DNA of 64,000 nucleotides from an uncultured Muribaculaceae bacterium. Its GTDB lineage: Bacteria > Bacteroidota > Bacteroidia > Bacteroidales > Muribaculaceae. This document shows, in pieces, positions 8,844-17,281 of this stretch (the first letter of the stretch is position 1; each line of letters starts with the position of its first letter). The translations under genes were made by a program, and so were the position numbers. The DNA lies in contig CAJTWH010000007.1 of NCBI GenBank assembly GCA_910579995.1, positions 54,335 through 118,334 on the forward strand, in the 5' to 3' direction. The notes below the pieces were generated by a model. That model worked only from the letters and a program-made list of their open reading frames with translations, had not been told where the DNA came from and ran no database searches.

Positions 8844-9872
8844 ATGCAGCTGACAGCCGAAATAATAGCCAATCATTTAGGCGGGGAGCTCGAAGGTCGC
8901 GGCGACGTGCTTGTAAGCAACTTTGCCAAAATCGAAGAGGCCACCCCGGGTACAATCTCATTTTTAGCCAACCCGAAGTATACTAATCATATATATACTA
9001 CCGGAGCCTCGGTGGTGCTCGTGCGTCGCGATTTTGTTGCTGAGGCACCCGTCAACGCTACCCTTATCCGCGTTGACGATCCCTACGTGGCTCTTTCTGG
9101 GCTTCTTGGCCTTGCGGCGAAGTTCATACAGCCAAATCCCGCCGGCGTAGAGCAGCCTTGCCATATAGCCGACGGTGTCGTTATCCCTGATGATTGCTAC
9201 ATCGGAGCCTTCGCTTATATCGGCAAAGGGGCTGTTATCGGCAAAGGCGTAAAGATTTATCCGCAGGCTTATATCGGCGACGGCGTGGTTATCGGCGATG
9301 ATACCATCATCTACCCCGGAGCCAAGATATATTACAACTGCAAGATAGGCAATCGCTGCATAATCCATGCCGGAGCTGTCATCGGTTCCGACGGATTCGG
9401 ATTCGCCCCTGACGCTGCCGGTGTATATCACAAAATCGAGCAGATAGGAATTGTTGTTGTGGAAGATGATGTAGAGATCGGTGCGAATACCACCATCGAC
9501 CGCTCCACAATGGGCTCTACCCATATCCACCATGGCGTCAAGCTTGACAACCTCATTCAGGTTGCGCATAACGTAGAAATCGGCCACGACACCGTCATGG
9601 CCTCACAGGTAGGTATCGCGGGCTCTACAAAAATCGGAGCCAACTGCCAGTTTGGCGGTCAGGTTGGCATTGCCGGTCATATATCGGTCGGCGACCGCAC
9701 GGGTATTGGCGCACAGTCAGGTATCCCCAACAATGTCCCTGCCGACAGCCGCATTATGGGCTCGCCTGCCGTTCCCGCACGAGAATATGCGCGCATAGCC
9801 GCAAGCATGCGTCGCCTGCCCGAGCTGCTCAAACGCGTCGATTCTATCGAAAAACTTCTTCAGCAAAAATAA
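8844..9872 (+). CDS. lpxD: UDP-3-O-(3-hydroxyacyl)glucosamine N-acyltransferase
   Basis: LpxD adds the second 3-hydroxyacyl chain in lipid A synthesis. The 342-residue protein (from MQLTAEIIANHLGG) has the N-terminal uridine-binding domain, with ISFLANPKY typical of it. A long left-handed beta-helix follows, made of hexapeptide repeats such as VIGKGVKIYPQAYIGDG. The catalytic histidine region is GSDGFGFAPD followed by YHKIEQIG, and the C-terminal helix ends in KRVDSIEKLL. I chose ATG 8844 over an upstream TTG at 8805 because it gives the normal family length. It is the first gene of the lipid A block and is followed 13 bases later by lpxC/fabZ. Confidence 0.95.
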   Translation: MQLTAEIIANHLGGELEGRGDVLVSNFAKIEEATPGTISFLANPKYTNHIYTTGASVVLVRRDFVAEAPVNATLIRVDDPYVALSGLLGLAAKFIQPNPAGVEQPCHIADGVVIPDDCYIGAFAYIGKGAVIGKGVKIYPQAYIGDGVVIGDDTIIYPGAKIYYNCKIGNRCIIHAGAVIGSDGFGFAPDAAGVYHKIEQIGIVVVEDDVEIGANTTIDRSTMGSTHIHHGVKLDNLIQVAHNVEIGHDTVMASQVGIAGSTKIGANCQFGGQVGIAGHISVGDRTGIGAQSGIPNNVPADSRIMGSPAVPAREYARIAASMRRLPELLKRVDSIEKLLQQK

Positions 9873-9885
9873 AAAACAACATATA

Positions 9886-11268
9886 ATGAAGCAAACAACA
9901 CTCCAAGGAGAGTTTACCCTCGAGGGCAAAGGCCTTCACACAGGAGCCCGGTTGGTGGCTACTTTCTGCCCGGCTCCCGATAATCACGGATACAAAATCC
10001 AGCGTATCGACCTTGACGGTCAACCCATAATTGATGCCGTTGCAGAAAATGTTGTCGCCACACACCGTGGCACCGTCATCGGCAAAGGCGAGGCTACAGT
10101 AAGCACCATCGAGCATGCAATGGCGGCTCTCTATGCCTGCGGTATCGACAACTGTCTCATCAAAGTCGACGGCCCTGAGATTCCTATCCTCGACGGTAGT
10201 GCAAAGCCTTTCTTCGACGCCATTCAGCAGGTTGGTATCAAAGAGCAGATTGCTGATAAAGACTTCTATTATGTGAAGCATAAAGTCGAGGTTGTCGACG
10301 CAGAGACCGGTTCCAAGCTCATGCTCCTTCCCGACGAAGAATTCAGCGCCGATGTCAAAATCAATTTCGACAGCGCTGTGCTTGCCAACCAGTATGCCAC
10401 ACTTGACCATATCGCCGACTTCGGCGCCGACATCGCTTGGGCACGTACATTCGTTTTTGTCCGCGAGATAGAGCCTCTCCTGCAGGCAGGACTCATCAAA
10501 GGCGGTGACCTTGACAACGCTATCGTTATCTACGAGAATCCCAAGACACAGGAAGAACTTGACCACCTCGCCGACATCATCGGCGCACCTCATCACGACG
10601 CCAACGACTTCGGCTTCCTCAACACCATACCTCTCCATGCCGCCAACGAGCCCGCACGCCATAAGCTCATGGATCTCATCGGCGACATCGCCCTTATCGG
10701 ACGTCCTCTCAAAGGCCGCATTATCGCCACGAAACCCGGCCATACAATCAATACCCAGCTCGCCAAGACCCTCCGTCAGGATATCAAGCGACAGGATGTG
10801 CAGGCTCCCTACTACAACCCCAACCTCGAGCCTCTGATGGATAACAACGCCATCCGTCATCACCTTCCGCACCGCTATCCCATGCTCTTGGTAGACAAAG
10901 TGATCGACAAGACCGACAATTACATCGTGGGCGTGAAGAATGTCACCACCAATGAGCCTTTCTTTACCGGCCACTTCCCGCAGGAACCCGTCATGCCCGG
11001 CGTGCTCCTCGTCGAGGCCATGGCTCAGACCGGCGGTCTACTCGTCCTCAGTACAGTCGACGAGCCCGAACGTTACTCTACATACTTCATGAAGATTGAC
11101 AATGTGAAGTTCCGTCAGAAAGTCGTTCCCGGTGATACACTCATATTCCACGTGTCGTTCCTCACCCCCATGCGTCGTGGCATGGCTGTGATGAAAGGCC
11201 GTGCCTTTGTAGGCGAGAAAGTGGTATTCGAGTGCGAATTTATGGCTCAGATTGTAAAAAACAAGTAA
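9886..11268 (+). CDS. lpxC/fabZ: Bifunctional LpxC deacetylase / FabZ dehydratase fusion
   Basis: A 460-residue fusion. Residues 1 to about 305 are LpxC, the zinc UDP-3-O-acyl-GlcNAc deacetylase that commits to lipid A: STIEHAMAALYACG with the first zinc histidine, DGSAKPF, and EPARHKLMDLIGDIALIG with the second zinc His/Asp pair. Residues from about 315 are FabZ, the (3R)-hydroxyacyl-ACP dehydratase: LPHRYPMLLVDKV, then FTGHFPQEPVMPGVLLVEAMAQ with the catalytic His and Glu. The fusion is a known Bacteroidetes trait and links lipid A and fatty acid synthesis, which compete for the same hydroxyacyl-ACP. lpxA follows 9 bases downstream. Confidence 0.96.
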   Translation: MKQTTLQGEFTLEGKGLHTGARLVATFCPAPDNHGYKIQRIDLDGQPIIDAVAENVVATHRGTVIGKGEATVSTIEHAMAALYACGIDNCLIKVDGPEIPILDGSAKPFFDAIQQVGIKEQIADKDFYYVKHKVEVVDAETGSKLMLLPDEEFSADVKINFDSAVLANQYATLDHIADFGADIAWARTFVFVREIEPLLQAGLIKGGDLDNAIVIYENPKTQEELDHLADIIGAPHHDANDFGFLNTIPLHAANEPARHKLMDLIGDIALIGRPLKGRIIATKPGHTINTQLAKTLRQDIKRQDVQAPYYNPNLEPLMDNNAIRHHLPHRYPMLLVDKVIDKTDNYIVGVKNVTTNEPFFTGHFPQEPVMPGVLLVEAMAQTGGLLVLSTVDEPERYSTYFMKIDNVKFRQKVVPGDTLIFHVSFLTPMRRGMAVMKGRAFVGEKVVFECEFMAQIVKNK

Positions 11269-11277
11269 TTCATACTC

Positions 11278-12063
11278 ATGCATCAACCATTAGCAAGTAT
11301 CAATCCCGAAGCTAAGATTGCCGACGATGTCGTGATCGGGCCCTTCACTACAATCGACCGCAATGTCGAGATCGGTCCCGGTACACGTATCGGCAGCAAT
11401 GTCACCATTCTCGAGGGTGCGCGTATCGGTTCGGGCGTGACGATTTTCCCCGGAGCCGTGATCAGCGCCATACCGCAGGATCTCAAATTCCGCGGCGAGG
11501 AGACGACAGCTGTAATCGGCGACAATACCGTGCTGCGCGAATGTGTCACCGTCAACCGTGGCACAGCAGCCAAAGGCCGTACGGTAGTCGGTTCGAACTG
11601 TCTCATAATGGCTTACAGCCATGTCGCACATGACTGTATCGTAGGTAACAACGTAATCATCAGCAACGCCACACAGCTTGCCGGTGAAGTCGTTGTGGAC
11701 GACTGCGCAATCATAGGCGGCGGTAGCCTCGTACATCAGTTCTGCCATATCGGCTCTTATATTATGATGCAGGGCGGGGCACTCGTCAACAAAGACATCC
11801 CGCCATTCATCAAGGCTGCCCGTGAGCCCATCAGCTACACCGGTGTCAACACCGTAGGCCTGCGTCGCCGTGGCTTCTCGTCAGAGAAAATCGAGCTTAT
11901 CCAAGAGGTATACCGTATTCTCTACAACAGCGGCCACACTATCACCGACGCTGTGGCAGTAGTGGAGAGAGAAGTGCCCCAATGCCCTGAGCGCGATCTC
12001 ATCCTTGATTTCGTGCGCAACTCTACCCGCGGTATCCTCCGCTGCTACCCCGGCGTAGTATAA
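11278..12063 (+). CDS. lpxA: Acyl-ACP:UDP-N-acetylglucosamine O-acyltransferase
   Basis: LpxA catalyses the first acyl transfer of lipid A synthesis. The 261-residue protein begins with hexapeptide repeats of the left-handed beta-helix (PEAKIADDVVIGPFTTID) and includes LIMAYSHVAHDC with the catalytic histidine and GGGSLVHQFCHIG. The C-terminal helical domain contains GVNTVGLRRRGFS, which is diagnostic for LpxA. It is the third gene of the lpxD-lpxC/fabZ-lpxA unit; the RNase P RNA gene begins 52 bases after its stop. Length is normal. Confidence 0.96.
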   Translation: MHQPLASINPEAKIADDVVIGPFTTIDRNVEIGPGTRIGSNVTILEGARIGSGVTIFPGAVISAIPQDLKFRGEETTAVIGDNTVLRECVTVNRGTAAKGRTVVGSNCLIMAYSHVAHDCIVGNNVIISNATQLAGEVVVDDCAIIGGGSLVHQFCHIGSYIMMQGGALVNKDIPPFIKAAREPISYTGVNTVGLRRRGFSSEKIELIQEVYRILYNSGHTITDAVAVVEREVPQCPERDLILDFVRNSTRGILRCYPGVV

Positions 12064-12081
12064 TATAGAATAAATTAACTG

Positions 12082-12101
12082 AAGTTTCGGTAACGAAACT
12101 T
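12082..12101 (+). other. Hairpin between lpxA and rnpB
   Basis: A perfect 8-bp stem AAGTTTCG/CGAAACTT with a GTAA loop. No T-tract follows, so it may be an mRNA 3'-end stabiliser or processing signal rather than a terminator. Confidence 0.4.
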
Positions 12102-12115
12102 TAAACAAACATATA

Positions 12116-12489
12116 AGCATGGCCGGAGGGTCCGTCGCTCGTCTTTTCGTAAGGGGCGAGAGGAAAGTCCGGGCAACATAGAGCACCATACTTACTAACG
12201 GTAAGCTATCGGTAACGGTAGATCAGTGTGACAGAAAATTACCGCCTCCCCACGGGAGGTAAGGGTGAAAAGGCGAGGTAAGAGCTCACCGGGCGCCACG
12301 GCGACATGGCGTGCCGCACACATTATGGGTTGCAAGGTCAAGTATACCGGCATCTAAGGGCTGCTCGTCCATTGCCGGGGGGTAGACTGCTTACGGCAGC
12401 AATGCCAGATAAATGACGGACGACGTGTTGTGGCTCCGACCTCGGATAGCGCACGCGCCACATAACCCGGCTTATACTCCGGCCATGCT
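12116..12489 (+). ncRNA. rnpB: RNase P RNA component, bacterial class A
   Basis: The catalytic RNA that trims tRNA 5' ends. The conserved core GAGGAAAGTCCGGGC occurs near 12160, with ACAGAAA, AAGGGTGAAAAGGCGAGGTAAGAGCTCACCG-type sequence (in pieces) in the middle, and GATAAATGACGG near the 3' side. The ends are set by a perfect 13-bp P1 helix: AGCATGGCCGGAG (12116-12128) with CTCCGGCCATGCT (12477-12489). A short T-rich stretch TTTCTTTT follows. The size of about 374 nt is normal. No separate promoter was found in the 52 bases after lpxA, so readthrough and processing are possible. Confidence 0.95.
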
Positions 12490-12502
12490 TTCTTTTAATA
12501 TC

Positions 12503-12943
12503 ATGAACGACTGGTTTACAACTCCCGCCGACGATGGCAACGGACATACCATCATAGTTACCGGACGCCTCGATGTAGATAAATTCCGTTCGCGCGAGCG
12601 GAACAATATCCGTGTCGAAGTCACCATGCCTTATACTCCTGCCGGGCCGCTCGGCTTCCCCGATGAAGCTACTTCAGAACTTCTCGACCGTGCCACCGAG
12701 GCAATGCAGGCAGAACTCAAAGGTAAGACAACCGCGATAATGACAGGAATCTACACCGGAGCCGGAGAGCGCAACTGGGTATTCTATACATTCTCAACCG
12801 ACGCTTTCGGCGGTTTCCTCAACCGTGCCCTCGCCGAACTTCCTCTTCTGCCTCTTCAGATTTACGCAGAAAACGACCCGGATTGGGCCGAGTATGATGA
12901 AATGTTGGCCGAATGTGCCCCTGCAGATGGCGCTCTCGATTGA
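12503..12943 (+). CDS. DUF695 family protein
   Basis: A 146-residue soluble protein beginning MNDWFTTPADDGNGHTIIVT. The pattern of a short N-terminal strand pair (TIIVTGRLDVDKFR), RVEVTMPY, then TAIMTGIYTGAGERNWVFYT resembles DUF695, a small family of unknown function in which an N-terminal domain of this kind reads as an independent alpha/beta unit. The start at 12503 was chosen because upstream in-frame starts (12413, 12485) lie inside the RNase P RNA. The gene ends with an acidic tail, and topA starts 140 bases downstream from its own promoter. Function unknown. Confidence 0.7.
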   Translation: MNDWFTTPADDGNGHTIIVTGRLDVDKFRSRERNNIRVEVTMPYTPAGPLGFPDEATSELLDRATEAMQAELKGKTTAIMTGIYTGAGERNWVFYTFSTDAFGGFLNRALAELPLLPLQIYAENDPDWAEYDEMLAECAPADGALD

Positions 12944-13049
12944 TTTTTTACGCTACATCTGTATGTTTTTGATATTGTTACGCAACCATTAAATCTTCAA
13001 CTTTGTTATTTTTTTAGTCGGATTTTCTATATATAAGGTGAATTTTCAC

Positions 13050-13057
13050 TAATTTTG
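13050..13057 (+). promoter_or_regulatory. -7 element of the topA promoter
   Basis: TAATTTTG, an exact TAnnTTTG match, 27 bases before the topA ATG. No clear TTTG lies 19-21 bases upstream. Confidence 0.5.
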
Positions 13058-13083
13058 CCGACTGAAACGGAAAAACTAACATA

Positions 13084-15426
13084 ATGAGCACGCCAAAAAA
13101 TCTTGTTATAGTCGAGTCTCCAGCAAAAGCCAAGACAATTGAAAAATTTCTTGGTCCCGACTTTCGTGTAATGTCAAGCTACGGTCACATCCGCGATCTT
13201 AAAAAGAAAAACTTCAGTATTGATATCGATAATGGCTTCAGCCCTATTTATGAGATTCCCGAGGATAAGACCCAGCTCGTTGCCGAATTAAAGCGTGCCG
13301 CAGCAAAGGCCGACACCGTTTGGCTTGCTTCCGATGAAGACCGCGAGGGAGAAGCTATCGCTTGGCATCTCTTCGAAGTGCTTGGCCTTAAACCTGAGAA
13401 TACACGCCGTATCGTATTCCACGAAATAACCAAAAACGCCATACTCCACGCAATCGACAATCCACGTACTATCGATCTCGCCCGTGTCGACGCCCAGCAG
13501 GCTCGCCGCGTGCTTGACCGCATTGTCGGTTTCGAACTCTCGCCGGTGCTTTGGAAGCGCTTGAAACCTACGCTTTCTGCCGGCCGAGTGCAGTCGGTGG
13601 CCGTGAGGCTGATTGTAGAGCGTGAGAATGAAATTCGCGCATTCAAATCAGAACCTTATTACCGTATCACAGCCGTATTCGTACCCGAAGGCGATGAAGC
13701 TCATGCCGTAAGGGCAGAGCTGTCGCAGCGCCTCGAGTCGGAGGCCGACGCCCTCGTGTTTCTCAACGCCTGCAAAGATGCCGCTTTCAAGGTAGGTGAT
13801 ATTGATGTTCACCCCATATCGAAGTCTCCGGCTCCTCCGTTTACCACTTCCACTCTCCAGCAGGAGGCTTCGCGCAAGCTCGGTTTCCCCGTTTCGCTCA
13901 CTATGTCCGTAGCTCAGAAGCTCTATGAGAACGGTCATATCACCTACATGCGTACCGACTCTGTGAATCTTTCGGCAGAAGCTGTAGCAGCCATGAGCCG
14001 CCTGATTGAAGACAAGCTCGGAAAAGAATATCTTCAGGTGCGCAGCTACCACACCTCATCAAAAGGTGCGCAGGAAGCACACGAGGCTATCCGCCCTACC
14101 TACGCAGCCACAGAAACTCTTGACGACGCCACGCCGCAGGAGCAGAAACTATATACACTTATCCGCCGCCGTGCCATTGCCTCGCAGATGGCCGACGCCA
14201 AGATTCAGAAAACCACTGTAGATATCATCGCCGACGGTGTGCGCTATCCGTTTACGGCTACCGACGAGATTGTCGTTTTCGATGGCTTCCTGCGTGTATA
14301 TGCTGAAAGCTCGGATGATGATGAAGCTCAGGAGCAGCCAAACCCGAATGCCGGACTCTCTACAGGTATGAAGATGAATTACCTCACCGTAGAGGCCACC
14401 GAGCGCTTCACAATGCAGCCTCCGCGCTACACCGAGGCTTCTCTGGTAAAGAAAATGGAAGAGCTCGGTATCGGCCGCCCGTCGACCTACGCCCCTACTA
14501 TTTCAACCATACAGCAGCGCGGATATGTAGAGCGCGGAGAGAACGAGGGCAAGCCCAGAGACTATAACACCATTACTCTCGCTGCAGGTAAAATTTCTTC
14601 AGAGACCCGCTCCATGCTTGCCGGCTCAGATAAAGGTCGTCTTGTGCCTACCGATACCGGCATGATTGTCAACGATTTCCTAACGGAATATTTCCCCGAT
14701 GTGCTCGATTATAATTTCACTGCCAATATCGAGGAGAAATTCGATGAGATTGCTCAGGGCAAACTGCCGTGGAATGATGAAATCTCTACTTTCTACGCCT
14801 ATTTCCACCCCGCTGTGGATAATGCGATGACAATCAAGCAAGGGCTCAAATTCGGAGAGCGCCTTCTTGGCAATGACCCTGCTACGGGCAAGCCCGTAAG
14901 TGTCAAGATCGGCCGCTTTGGCCCTGTTGTGCAGGTGGGAAGCGCCGACAGCGACGAGAAACCTCAGTTTGCGTCACTCCTGAAAGGTCAGTCAATCAAT
15001 GATATAACTCTCGAAGAGGCTCTCAAACTTTTCGAGTTCCCGCGCTCGCTCGGCTCTTTCGAAGACGCCGACGTGCAGGTGGCTATCGGACGCTTCGGCC
15101 CATACGTGCGTCATCAGGGTAAATTTGTGTCTATCCCCAAGGATATCGCTCCGGCAGAGCTGACTCTTGAGCAGGCGATAGACCTGATTGTAGCCAAGCG
15201 CGAGGCCGACGATAAGAAGACTCTCCGTACTTACGATGAAGACCCGGAGATCGTTATGCTCAACGGGCGCTTCGGACCGTATATCAAATATAAGAAAAAG
15301 AACTACAAGCTGCCGCGTGGTCTCAAAAATCCGGAAGCACTGTCATTCGACGATGTGAAAAAGATAATCGCCGAGGCCGACGAGACTCCCGCAAAGCCCA
15401 AACGTGCAGCTGCTAAGAAAAAATAA
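13084..15426 (+). CDS. topA: DNA topoisomerase I (type IA)
   Basis: A 780-residue enzyme that relaxes negative supercoils. The Toprim domain shows KNLVIVESPAKAKTIEKFLG and ASDEDREGEAIAWHL. The catalytic tyrosine is in GHITYMRTDSVNLS, and GIGRPSTYAPTISTI is the conserved type IA block. After about residue 600 there are several Toprim-C-type repeats (IGRFGPVVQVG, IGRFGPYVRHQ, NGRFGPYIKY) instead of the zinc ribbons of E. coli TopA, ending in a Lys/Ala-rich tail. This domain arrangement is usual for Bacteroidetes. The pseudouridine synthase gene starts 2 bases after its stop. Confidence 0.96.
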   Translation: MSTPKNLVIVESPAKAKTIEKFLGPDFRVMSSYGHIRDLKKKNFSIDIDNGFSPIYEIPEDKTQLVAELKRAAAKADTVWLASDEDREGEAIAWHLFEVLGLKPENTRRIVFHEITKNAILHAIDNPRTIDLARVDAQQARRVLDRIVGFELSPVLWKRLKPTLSAGRVQSVAVRLIVERENEIRAFKSEPYYRITAVFVPEGDEAHAVRAELSQRLESEADALVFLNACKDAAFKVGDIDVHPISKSPAPPFTTSTLQQEASRKLGFPVSLTMSVAQKLYENGHITYMRTDSVNLSAEAVAAMSRLIEDKLGKEYLQVRSYHTSSKGAQEAHEAIRPTYAATETLDDATPQEQKLYTLIRRRAIASQMADAKIQKTTVDIIADGVRYPFTATDEIVVFDGFLRVYAESSDDDEAQEQPNPNAGLSTGMKMNYLTVEATERFTMQPPRYTEASLVKKMEELGIGRPSTYAPTISTIQQRGYVERGENEGKPRDYNTITLAAGKISSETRSMLAGSDKGRLVPTDTGMIVNDFLTEYFPDVLDYNFTANIEEKFDEIAQGKLPWNDEISTFYAYFHPAVDNAMTIKQGLKFGERLLGNDPATGKPVSVKIGRFGPVVQVGSADSDEKPQFASLLKGQSINDITLEEALKLFEFPRSLGSFEDADVQVAIGRFGPYVRHQGKFVSIPKDIAPAELTLEQAIDLIVAKREADDKKTLRTYDEDPEIVMLNGRFGPYIKYKKKNYKLPRGLKNPEALSFDDVKKIIAEADETPAKPKRAAAKKK

Positions 15427-15427
15427 T

Positions 15428-16357
15428 ATGGCAAAGAAACCACTCGCTGCCAAACCCGGCACTCAGCCCGGCGTTTTCCGACCCGACAATATCGAGTCAT
15501 ATACTGTATACGAGAATCTTCCACACAAGCTTCTCGACTTCCTCTTTGCCGTCATGCCCGACCGTAAGCGTACAACTGTCAAAGATTTCCTTAAGCACCG
15601 TCAGGTTATGGTAGGGCAGAATGTTGTCACTCAGTTTGATTTCGAGCTCAATGCCGGCGACGAGGTAAAGGTCAATACGACCCGCGAGTTCCAGACGTTC
15701 TCCAATCCGCGACTCAAAATCGTATATGAAGACGACGATATCATCGTTGTCAACAAAGGCTACGGCCTGCTTTCGATGGGCACAGATAAAATCAAGGAGG
15801 GCACGGCATATTCCATTCTCCGCGAGTATCTAAAGCGTAAGGATCCGCGCAACAAGCTCTTCATCATCCACCGCCTCGACCGCGATACATCAGGATTGAT
15901 GATGTTTGCCAAGAACATCAAGGCAAAGGAAACCATGCAGCATAATTGGAACAACATGGTGCTCGAACGCCGCTATGTAGCTGTCGTAGAGGGTAATCTT
16001 GAACCCGAAGAAGGAGAAATCCGCAGTTACCTCGCCGAGAACAGCGCCCATGAGGTGTATTCAACCACGAATCCCCAAGAAGGACAGCTGGCGGTTACAT
16101 ATTACCGCACAATCAAGACCCGTGCTCCATACTCGATGGTAGAACTTAGCCTCGCTACCGGCCGCAAAAATCAGATTCGTGTCCACATGAAAGACTCCGG
16201 TCATCCCATTGTCGGCGACCGCCGCTACGGAGCTAAATCATCTCCCATCCACCGTCTTTGTCTTCATGCGCAGACTCTGCGGTTCGTGCACCCGGTAACC
16301 CGCCGCGACATGAACTTCACAAGCCCCCTGCCCGCCGGCTTTTACCGCCTCGCCTGA
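15428..16357 (+). CDS. RluA-family RNA pseudouridine synthase
   Basis: A 309-residue enzyme that isomerises uridine in RNA. The N-terminal S4-like RNA-binding domain covers about residues 20-85 (KDFLKHRQVMVG). The catalytic block HRLDRDTSGLMMFAK contains the catalytic aspartate, and ATGRKNQIRVHMKDSGHPIVG is the conserved RluA-family C-terminal block. The ATG at 15428, two bases after the topA stop, is preferred over an upstream in-frame start inside topA. The two genes are probably cotranscribed. The target (23S rRNA site or other) cannot be decided from sequence. Confidence 0.9.
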   Translation: MAKKPLAAKPGTQPGVFRPDNIESYTVYENLPHKLLDFLFAVMPDRKRTTVKDFLKHRQVMVGQNVVTQFDFELNAGDEVKVNTTREFQTFSNPRLKIVYEDDDIIVVNKGYGLLSMGTDKIKEGTAYSILREYLKRKDPRNKLFIIHRLDRDTSGLMMFAKNIKAKETMQHNWNNMVLERRYVAVVEGNLEPEEGEIRSYLAENSAHEVYSTTNPQEGQLAVTYYRTIKTRAPYSMVELSLATGRKNQIRVHMKDSGHPIVGDRRYGAKSSPIHRLCLHAQTLRFVHPVTRRDMNFTSPLPAGFYRLA

Positions 16358-16489
16358 AATCAGGCTGTGGCGGATTTGATTGTAGGTACGGGTATGGATT
16401 GTGCATAATTAATAGGCTTACGTGCGCAAATACCCTCAATAATTTGCAGCTTTAACAAAATTTAACCCTCATACCTCGCTAAATTTTAT

Positions 16490-16497
16490 TAATTTTG
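16490..16497 (+). promoter_or_regulatory. -7 element for the two-component operon
   Basis: TAATTTTG, an exact TAnnTTTG match, 64 bases before the regulator ATG at 16562. The -33 region is poor (TTTAAC). Confidence 0.5.
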
Positions 16498-16561
16498 AGC
16501 CGAATTATAGATACCGTTGCCGATGATTTCTTTCGGTAGCGAAAAGTAAGTGTGTAATATT

Positions 16562-17281
16562 ATGAGAACTAAGATATTAGTCATCGATGACGAAGAATCG
16601 GTGTGTGAAATCCTCAAGTTTAATCTTGAGAAAGAAGGCTATGAGGTAGACTGTGCATATAGCGCCGAGGAAGCCCTTGACATGGATCTTGAAGATTATT
16701 CTCTTTTCATGGTGGATATCATGATGGGCGGTCTTTCAGGATTTGATTTTGCCAAAAGACTGCGTAATGTCACTGCTACGGAAGAAAAACCTATTCTCTT
16801 CTGCTCAGCGCTTTCTGATGAAGACTATGTAGTGAAAGGACTCAATATAGGAGCCGACGATTATGTGACAAAGCCATTCGTTATCGACGAGGTGCTCGCA
16901 CGTGTGAGAGCTATCTTGCGCCGCACAGGCCAGCAACAGCAGCGCTCGGCAGCCGATATCGAGGCCCAGCAGTCGATATATGAGTCTGACGTAACTTTCA
17001 AAGGACTCAGAATCGACCGTAACGATAAAGAAGTTTATATTGATAACGAACTCGTTACGCTCACCCGCACTGAATTTGATATCCTTCTGTTTTTCCTTAC
17101 TCACCGCAACCGCATATATTCGCGAGAGGAGCTGATTAAAAATGTCTGGGGCGACGACGTAGTTGTTACGGGACGCACCATCGACACCAATATCACCCGT
17201 CTTCGTAAAAAATTAGGCGATTACGATAAGTATATCGTTACACGCCAAGGTTTCGGTTATGGTTTTAAAGAAAAGAATTAG
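16562..17281 (+). CDS. OmpR/PhoB-family response regulator
   Basis: A 239-residue DNA-binding regulator. The receiver has the acidic pair in VIDDEE (residues 8-12), the phosphoacceptor Asp52 in MVDIMMGG, and the lysine in DDYVTKPF. The winged-helix effector starts near residue 145 and contains LTRTEFDILLFFL, SREELIKNVWG and VVTGRTIDTNITRLRKKLG. The start MRTKILV at 16562 is chosen over an ATG at 16550 because it gives the standard N-terminus. The cognate kinase overlaps its 3' end by 23 bases. The signal and the regulon are unknown; the domain type resembles PhoB. Confidence 0.93.
   Translation: MRTKILVIDDEESVCEILKFNLEKEGYEVDCAYSAEEALDMDLEDYSLFMVDIMMGGLSGFDFAKRLRNVTATEEKPILFCSALSDEDYVVKGLNIGADDYVTKPFVIDEVLARVRAILRRTGQQQQRSAADIEAQQSIYESDVTFKGLRIDRNDKEVYIDNELVTLTRTEFDILLFFLTHRNRIYSREELIKNVWGDDVVVTGRTIDTNITRLRKKLGDYDKYIVTRQGFGYGFKEKN

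Noticed and set aside
9844..10974. A 376-codon open frame antisense to lpxC/fabZ
   Set aside because: The sense strand encodes complete LpxC and FabZ active sites; the antisense frame is a shadow.
12082..12101. Hairpin after lpxA as a rho-independent terminator
   Set aside because: It has no T-tract and only 8 base pairs, so I list it only as a hairpin.
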